DNA from: Bradyrhizobium barranii subsp. apii
Lineage (GTDB): Bacteria; Pseudomonadota; Alphaproteobacteria; Rhizobiales; Xanthobacteraceae
NCBI RefSeq assembly: GCF_011516635.5
Contig: NZ_CP096255.1
Span: 124,001-188,000 of the forward strand
Direction: 5' to 3'
Length of the DNA stretch: 64,000 bases
Each line of letters opens with the position of its first letter. The first letter of the stretch is position 1. A model generated the notes under the pieces. It worked only from the letters and a program-made list of their open reading frames with translations. It was not told the DNA's origin and made no database searches. Made by a program: the position numbers and the translations under genes. Shown one piece after another: positions 55,284-64,000 of the stretch.

Positions 55284-57992
55284 ATGGTTGATACCAAGAC
55301 CCCTGACGACAAGAAGCTGAGCGTTCCGAGCAAGACGCTATCGCTCAAGCCGCGCGTCGAAACGGGCACTGTGCGTCAGAGCTTCAGCCATGGCCGCAGC
55401 AAACAGGTCGTGGTCGAGAAGCGCGGCAAGCGCCGCGTCGACGGCAGCCCCGAACCGCAAGCTCCCGCGGTTGTTGCAAAGCCGGCGCCGGCCGCGCCTG
55501 CTCCCGCTCCGGCACGCCCGGCTCCGCCGCGCAACGCCGGCTCCGGCGTGGTGCTGCGCACGCTGACCGAGGACGAACGTTCCGCCCGCGCCAGCGCGCT
55601 GGCCGACGCCAAGGTGCGCGAAGTCGAAGAGCGCCGCCAGGCCGAAGACGAAGCCCAGCGCCGCGCTGTCCGCGAAGCCGCCGAACGCGTCGAGCGCGAA
55701 GCCGCCGAGGCCCGCCGCAAGGCCGAGGATGAGCGCCACCGCCACGAAGAGGAAGCCAAGCGCAAGGCCGAAACCGAGGCCAAGAAGCGTTTTGGCGAAG
55801 GCGAACAGCCGGCGTCAGCCGCGCGCCCTGCAACTGCCGCCCCGGCCGCTCCCGCGCCACGTCCTGGCGCGCCCGCAGCACGCCCCGGCACCACCACGAC
55901 CACGGCACGCCCGGGAACAACCACCGCGCGCCCTGGAACGACCACCGCGAGGCCGGGAGGCGGCCCGTTGGGTCGCGCTCCCGCGGTCGCAGCCGGACCG
56001 GACGAGGACGATGGTCCGCGCCAGATCCGTCGCGGTCCCGGCGGCGCCGCGCGTCCCGTGGTAGCCCCCAAGCCCACCCACAAACCCGGCCCGCAGAAGG
56101 AGCGCGGTCGCCTGACGGTCGTGACCGCATTCAATGCCGACGACGTGCGCGAGCGCTCGATCGCCTCGTTCCGCCGCCGCACGCAGCGCCTGAAGGGCCA
56201 TGCCGCGAACGAGCCGAAGGAAAAGCTCATCCGCGAGGTGGTCATTCCGGAAGCGATCACCATCCAGGAGCTCGCCAACCGCATGGCCGAGCGCGCGGTG
56301 GAAATCATCCGCATGCTGATGAAGCAGGGCGCGATTCACAAGATCACCGACGTGATCGACGCCGACACTGCGCAGCTGATCGCCGAAGAGCTTGGTCACA
56401 CCGTCAAGCGCGTCGCCGCGTCCGACGTTGAAGAAGGCCTGTTCGATGCCACCGACGATTCCACCGACACCGAGACGCGTTCGCCCGTCGTGACCGTGAT
56501 GGGTCACGTCGACCACGGCAAGACCTCGCTGCTCGACGCGCTCCGCCATGCCAACGTCGTCTCCGGCGAAGCCGGCGGCATCACCCAGCATATCGGCGCC
56601 TATCAGGTGCTGTCGCCCGAAAGCGGCAAGAAGATCACCTTCATCGACACGCCCGGCCACGCCGCGTTCACCGCGATGCGCGCCCGCGGCGCCAAGGTGA
56701 CCGACATCGTCGTGCTGGTGGTTGCTGCCGATGACGGCGTCATGCCGCAGACGATCGAAGCCATCAACCACGCCAAGGCGGCGCGGGTGCCGATCATCGT
56801 TGCCATCAACAAGATCGACAAGCCCGATGCGAAGCCCGAGCGCGTGCGCACCGAGCTGCTCCAGCACGAGGTGCAGGTCGAATCCTTCGGCGGCGAAGTC
56901 GTCGACGTCGAAGTGTCAGCCAAGAACAAGACCAATCTCGACAAGCTGCTCGAGATGATCGCGCTCCAGGCCGACATCCTCGACCTGAAGACCAATTCGG
57001 AGCGTCCGGCCGAAGGCACCGTGATCGAAGCCAAGCTCGATCGCGGCCGTGGCCCGGTCGCGACCGTGCTGGTCCAGCGCGGCACGCTTCGTGTCGGTGA
57101 CATCATTGTCGCCGGCGCCGAGATGGGCCGCGTCCGCGCGCTGATCTCGGATCAGGGCGAGACGGTGCATGAGGCCGGTCCTTCGGTTCCGGTCGAGGTG
57201 CTCGGTTTCAACGGTCCGCCGGAGGCCGGCGATCGTCTCGCGGTGGTCGAGAACGAAGCCCGCGCCCGCCAGGTCACCAGCTATCGCGCGCACCAGAAGC
57301 GCGAGAACGCGGCTGCCTCGATCTCCGGCATGCGCGGCTCGCTCGAGCAGATGATGTCGCAATTGAAGACGGCGGGCCGCAAGGAATTCCCGCTGATCAT
57401 CAAGGCCGACGTGCAGGGCTCGCTGGAAGCGATCCTCGGCTCGCTGGAGAAGCTCGGCACCGACGAAGTCGCAGCCCGCATCCTGCATGCCGGCGTCGGC
57501 GGCATCTCGGAATCCGACGTGACGCTCGCGGAAGGCTTCAACGCCGCGATCATCGGCTTCTCGGTTCGTGCCAACAAGGAGGCGGCTGCGGCCGCCAAGC
57601 GCAACGGCATCGAGATCCGCTACTACAACATCATCTACGACCTCGTGGACGACGTGAAGAAGGCGATGAGCGGCCTGCTCGCGCCGACCTTGCGCGAAAC
57701 CATGCTGGGCAATGCCGCGATCCTGGAGATCTTCAACATCTCCAAGGTCGGCAAGGTCGCCGGCTGCCGCGTCACCGACGGCACCGTGGAACGCGGCGCC
57801 AATGTGCGCCTGATCCGCGACAACGTCGTCGTGCACGAAGGCAAGCTGTCGACGCTGAAGCGCTTCAAGGACGAAGTGAAGGAAGTGCAGTCCGGTCAGG
57901 AATGCGGCATGGCCTTCGAGAACTACCACGACATGCGTGCCGGTGACGTGATCGAGTGTTATCGCGTGGAGACGATCCAGCGCTCCCTGTAA
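55284..57992 (+). CDS. infB: Translation initiation factor IF-2
   Basis: 902 aa. N-terminal ~280 residues are disordered: Ala/Pro-rich, a charged helix ([21 protein letters not shown]) and tandem TTTARPG repeats. The G domain has [25 protein letters not shown] and NKIDKPD; domains II-IV follow, with [18 protein letters not shown] and the fMet-tRNA-binding C-terminal [19 protein letters not shown]. GTPase that positions fMet-tRNA on the ribosome. ATG 55284 after a 72-bp gap; rbfA is 156 bp downstream. Confidence 0.97.
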   Translation: MVDTKTPDDKKLSVPSKTLSLKPRVETGTVRQSFSHGRSKQVVVEKRGKRRVDGSPEPQAPAVVAKPAPAAPAPAPARPAPPRNAGSGVVLRTLTEDERSARASALADAKVREVEERRQAEDEAQRRAVREAAERVEREAAEARRKAEDERHRHEEEAKRKAETEAKKRFGEGEQPASAARPATAAPAAPAPRPGAPAARPGTTTTTARPGTTTARPGTTTARPGGGPLGRAPAVAAGPDEDDGPRQIRRGPGGAARPVVAPKPTHKPGPQKERGRLTVVTAFNADDVRERSIASFRRRTQRLKGHAANEPKEKLIREVVIPEAITIQELANRMAERAVEIIRMLMKQGAIHKITDVIDADTAQLIAEELGHTVKRVAASDVEEGLFDATDDSTDTETRSPVVTVMGHVDHGKTSLLDALRHANVVSGEAGGITQHIGAYQVLSPESGKKITFIDTPGHAAFTAMRARGAKVTDIVVLVVAADDGVMPQTIEAINHAKAARVPIIVAINKIDKPDAKPERVRTELLQHEVQVESFGGEVVDVEVSAKNKTNLDKLLEMIALQADILDLKTNSERPAEGTVIEAKLDRGRGPVATVLVQRGTLRVGDIIVAGAEMGRVRALISDQGETVHEAGPSVPVEVLGFNGPPEAGDRLAVVENEARARQVTSYRAHQKRENAAASISGMRGSLEQMMSQLKTAGRKEFPLIIKADVQGSLEAILGSLEKLGTDEVAARILHAGVGGISESDVTLAEGFNAAIIGFSVRANKEAAAAAKRNGIEIRYYNIIYDLVDDVKKAMSGLLAPTLRETMLGNAAILEIFNISKVGKVAGCRVTDGTVERGANVRLIRDNVVVHEGKLSTLKRFKDEVKEVQSGQECGMAFENYHDMRAGDVIECYRVETIQRSL

Positions 57993-58046
57993 GTCCAAAT
58001 CTTACCGAAGCGCCCGGATCTTTTTGAGCTGAAATTGCGGGAGTGC

Positions 58047-58071
58047 GATGGCCGGATTTATTCCGGCCATC
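58047..58071. repeat. Small hairpin between infB and rbfA
   Basis: GATGGCCGG and CCGGCCATC (9 bp) around ATTTATT. No T tract after it, so it is probably a processing or stability element, or a fragment of the GGCCGG-type repeats seen elsewhere. Confidence 0.45.
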
Positions 58072-58148
58072 CGCGCCGCATTCGTTTCAACAGGACAAAT
58101 GACAATGCTCGTGTCCCAAACGCGGGCACGACGAGGTGATTTTCAACC

Positions 58149-58580
58149 ATGCCCCGCCACCATCAGAAGAAAAGTTCCGCGCCGGGCGGCTCGCAACGCC
58201 AGTTGCGTGTCGGCGAGCAGGTTCGCCACGCGATGGCCGAGATTCTGGCGCAAGGCAATGTGCATGATGCGGACCTCGAAGGTCACATCATCACCGTGCC
58301 GGAGGTTCGGATGTCGCCCGACCTGAAGCTCGCAACGGTTTACGTGATGCCGCTCGGTGGCCGCGACACCGAGGTCATCACCGCTGCGCTCGAGCGCAAC
58401 AAGAAATTCCTGCGCGGCGAAGTCGCGCGGCGCGTTAACCTGAAATTTGCACCTGACCTTCGTTTCCGCGTCGACGAACGATTCGACGAAGCGGAACGGA
58501 TCGAGAAGCTTTTGCGAACACCTGCGGTGCAGAAGGACCTGGAACAGGATCCGGATTCGGATCGGGAAGAAGAGCGATGA
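58149..58580 (+). CDS. rbfA: Ribosome-binding factor A
   Basis: 143 aa, single KH-type domain. [44 protein letters not shown] and [25 protein letters not shown] are the family blocks. Binds the 30S subunit in late assembly and cold. ATG 58149. 3' end overlaps truB by 4 bp. Confidence 0.95.
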   Translation: MPRHHQKKSSAPGGSQRQLRVGEQVRHAMAEILAQGNVHDADLEGHIITVPEVRMSPDLKLATVYVMPLGGRDTEVITAALERNKKFLRGEVARRVNLKFAPDLRFRVDERFDEAERIEKLLRTPAVQKDLEQDPDSDREEER

Positions 58581-59695
58581 CGATGGACCCGGCTCACGGC
58601 ACGATCGGCGGCGAAGAGACCGATCAGCGCGACGTGCAGAAAAATAATTTTGCGGATCTCGGCGGCGATTCCCAGCCGCATCAGGAGCCGCGCCGCGTCA
58701 ACAACGATCCCCGCGCCAACAAGCAGAAGGGTAACCAGCCGCGCCGCGACCGCCGCGACGTCCATGGCTGGGTCGTGCTCGACAAGCCGATCGGCATGAC
58801 CTCGACGCAAGCCGTCGCCGTGCTCAAGCGCCTGTTCAACGCCAAGCGCGCGGGACACGCCGGCACGCTCGACCCGCTCGCCTCCGGCGGCCTGCCGATT
58901 GCGCTCGGCGAGGCCACCAAGACGGTTCCCTTCGTGATGGACGGCCGCAAGCGCTACCAGTTCACAGTGTGCTGGGGCGAGGAGCGCGACACCGACGATA
59001 TCGAGGGCCGGGTCACCGCGACCTCCGACCAGCGCCCGACCCGGGAGGCCATCCAGGCCCTGCTGCCCCGCTTCACCGGCGTGATCGAGCAGATCCCGCC
59101 CCGCTATTCCGCGATCAAGGTCCAGGGCGAGCGCGCCTATGACCTGGCCCGCGACGGCGAGATCGTGGAACTGGCCCCCCGTCCGGTCGAAATTCATCAT
59201 TTAACCCTTGTGGATCAACCGGATAACGACCGGGCGGTGTTCGAGGCGGAGTGCGGCAAGGGCACCTATGTCCGGGCGCTGGCCCGCGATATGGGCCGGA
59301 TTCTCGGCACTTACGGCCATATTTGCGCGCTGCGGCGGACCCTGGTCGGCCCATTTGACGAGAACGACATGATTCCGCTGGATCAGTTGGAGGCTTTATG
59401 CGATAGAGCCGCGTCCGGCGAGGGCAGCCTCGCCGACGCGCTTATGCCCGTTGAGACCGCGCTGGACGACATCCCGGCACTGGCCGTCACTCGGGCTGAT
59501 GCGGCAAGGCTCCATCGGGGCCAGGCCGTTTTATTGCGCGGACGGGATGCGCCCACTAGTAGCGGCACAGTCTATGTCACGGTGGCAGGCCGTCTATTGG
59601 CGCTTGCTGAAGTCGGCAACGGCGAAATCATCCCCAAGCGTGTGTTCAACCTGACCGGTCTGACTGCCAGCACCGGTCGCAACGAGAGAAATTGA
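58577..59695 (+). CDS. truB: tRNA pseudouridine(55) synthase TruB
   Basis: 372 aa. The catalytic Asp is in [42 protein letters not shown] and [20 protein letters not shown] follow. The N-terminal ~60 residues before [18 protein letters not shown] are a hydrophilic extension absent from E. coli TruB; a later start would also be possible but no better one is visible. Makes the T-loop pseudouridine. Confidence 0.95.
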   Translation: MTMDPAHGTIGGEETDQRDVQKNNFADLGGDSQPHQEPRRVNNDPRANKQKGNQPRRDRRDVHGWVVLDKPIGMTSTQAVAVLKRLFNAKRAGHAGTLDPLASGGLPIALGEATKTVPFVMDGRKRYQFTVCWGEERDTDDIEGRVTATSDQRPTREAIQALLPRFTGVIEQIPPRYSAIKVQGERAYDLARDGEIVELAPRPVEIHHLTLVDQPDNDRAVFEAECGKGTYVRALARDMGRILGTYGHICALRRTLVGPFDENDMIPLDQLEALCDRAASGEGSLADALMPVETALDDIPALAVTRADAARLHRGQAVLLRGRDAPTSSGTVYVTVAGRLLALAEVGNGEIIPKRVFNLTGLTASTGRNERN

Positions 59696-59697
59696 CG

Positions 59698-59967
59698 ATG
59701 TCGATTGCCGCAGAACGCAAAGCGGAAGTCATCAAGACGAATGCCAACAAGGCCGGCGACACCGGCTCGCCGGAGGTTCAGGTCGCGATCCTGTCGGAAC
59801 GCATCAACAACCTCACCAACCATTTCAAGACCCACGTGAAGGACAACCATTCGCGTCGCGGCCTCTTGAAGCTGGTTTCGACCCGCCGCTCGCTGCTCGA
59901 CTACCTCAAGAAGAGGGACGAGGCGCGTTACAAGGCGCTGCTCGAGAAGCACAACATTCGTCGTTAA
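59698..59967 (+). CDS. rpsO: Ribosomal protein uS15
   Basis: 89 aa. [59 protein letters not shown] and [20 protein letters not shown], standard S15. ATG 59698 three bases after the truB stop. It binds 16S rRNA and often its own mRNA. Followed by a strong hairpin and then pnp, the usual order. Confidence 0.97.
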   Translation: MSIAAERKAEVIKTNANKAGDTGSPEVQVAILSERINNLTNHFKTHVKDNHSRRGLLKLVSTRRSLLDYLKKRDEARYKALLEKHNIRR

Positions 59968-59975
59968 GTGTTCCT

Positions 59976-59999
59976 GCGCGCGCCACTGGCGCGCGTTTT
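59976..59999 (+). terminator. Hairpin terminator or processing site after rpsO
   Basis: CGCGCGCC / GGCGCGCG around ACT, followed by TTTTC. A short T run makes it a partial terminator; in E. coli the rpsO-pnp space likewise has a terminator and RNase sites. Confidence 0.75.
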
Positions 60000-60342
60000 C
60001 GTCCGCGGTTTCGAGCGAAAGCGTTTGTTTAAAGGTTTTTGATCGAGGCTGCGTGCGCGTCGGGTGCGAGCCGTTGACGGCTAGCACCCGGGCACGATGG
60101 GCGAGGACCGCAATCCGGTGTTCGCGTTCGTGCCGACTGACAGTCCAGCAGCAATCCGGCGGCTGGGCACAACGGGCAAGGCGCCCGTATGACCCGAAAG
60201 GATGGACGCCATCCGAAATCCGAAAACCATGGCAGGATCGCAGGACGCTGATCGCCCGCTTCGATCAACGTCCCGCAATCTTGCGCATGGTTTTTGTTTT
60301 TCGGGCCGTCCTTCTTTCGAGAACCCATGAAAGAAGACATCT
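60000..60342 (+). other. 343-bp leader of pnp
   Basis: No gene. The region is G+C-rich with several short complementary runs (for example GGGTGCGAGCC/GGCTAGCACCC at 60060-60090). pnp mRNAs in E. coli have a structured leader cut by RNase III and controlled by PNPase; a similar role here is only a hypothesis. Confidence 0.45.
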
Positions 60343-62499
<2,157 letters not shown>

Positions 62500-62522
62500 T
62501 CGATCCGCACATCAGAAACACG

Positions 62523-62549
62523 AAGGGCGGCCTCGCGGCCGCCCTTTTT
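62523..62549 (+). terminator. Rho-independent terminator of pnp
   Basis: Perfect 10-bp stem AAGGGCGGCC / GGCCGCCCTT around TCGC, followed by TTTTTG. On the other strand it also sits 27 bp past the katG stop and may serve both genes. Confidence 0.92.
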
Positions 62550-62575
62550 GTTTGTCGCTTGCTTAAGCCCGGGGA

Positions 62576-64000
<1,425 letters not shown>

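Overview
The window looks like chromosomal DNA of an alphaproteobacterium of the Bradyrhizobium / Nitrobacteraceae type. The grounds are the high G+C, the gene order (Suv3-like helicase, S4 protein, fdxA, carD; tsaB-rimI-fur; miaB-phoH-ybeY-corC-lnt; rimP-nusA-ylxR-infB-rbfA-truB-rpsO-pnp), a RegS/RegR redox pair beside a quinol oxidase, and many intergenic palindromic repeats of a kind I remember from Bradyrhizobium. Species cannot be fixed from sequence reading alone. No tRNA, rRNA or CRISPR array was recognised.

Layout. 1-7.6 kb: start of an MFS transporter (cut by the window edge), then cyoABCD (bo3-type quinol oxidase), a SURF1 protein and the regS-regR redox two-component system, all on +. 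7.7-14.8 kb: mostly minus strand: carD, fdxA, an S4 RNA-binding protein whose start codon appears to be ACG, a Suv3-like helicase with a long disordered tail, and a DUF3108 protein. 15.3 kb: rpmB with a clear terminator.

15.8-23.9 kb is an accessory island of visibly lower G+C wrecked by transposition. An AlbA_2 (Schlafen-like) gene, a second gene with an apparent PUA/EVE-like middle and a GIY-YIG-like end, and the tail of a third gene are separated by three 936-bp copies of one IS5-family element. Two of these copies carry a 1429-bp IS256-family element with 8-bp target duplications. A 130-bp piece of the AlbA_2 gene between the first two IS5 copies is inverted; turned round, it restores the reading frame and the target duplication exactly.

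24.0-28.9 kb: a cassette (metallo-hydrolase, remnant of a quinone oxidoreductase, NAD-dependent epimerase-like protein, divergent AraC regulator) flanked by two diverged copies of the 3' end of gabD. The main gabD copy has a one-base frameshift, and the small gene beyond it is also frameshifted.

29.2-42.1 kb: serine hydrolase, acyl-CoA synthetase, adenosine kinase, murJ, trpS, a universal stress protein, nfu, a soluble triple-PAS chemoreceptor, then tsaB-rimI-fur-HAD. 42.3-48.7 kb: miaB, phoH, ybeY, corC, lnt and an XRE regulator. 48.8-51.7 kb: M20 peptidase (in a slot where I would expect metK), trmB, and a DUF2336 gene on the opposite strand. 52.1-62.5 kb: the translation/RNA operon rimP-nusA-ylxR-infB-rbfA-truB-rpsO-pnp, preceded by an orphan terminator and a full CtrA-type motif. 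The window ends inside katG on the minus strand.

Two themes stand out: respiration with redox control (cyo, SURF1, RegSR, ferredoxin, Nfu, Fur, KatG) and the core translation/RNA-decay operon. The most unusual region is the IS-shuffled island at 15.8-23.9 kb.
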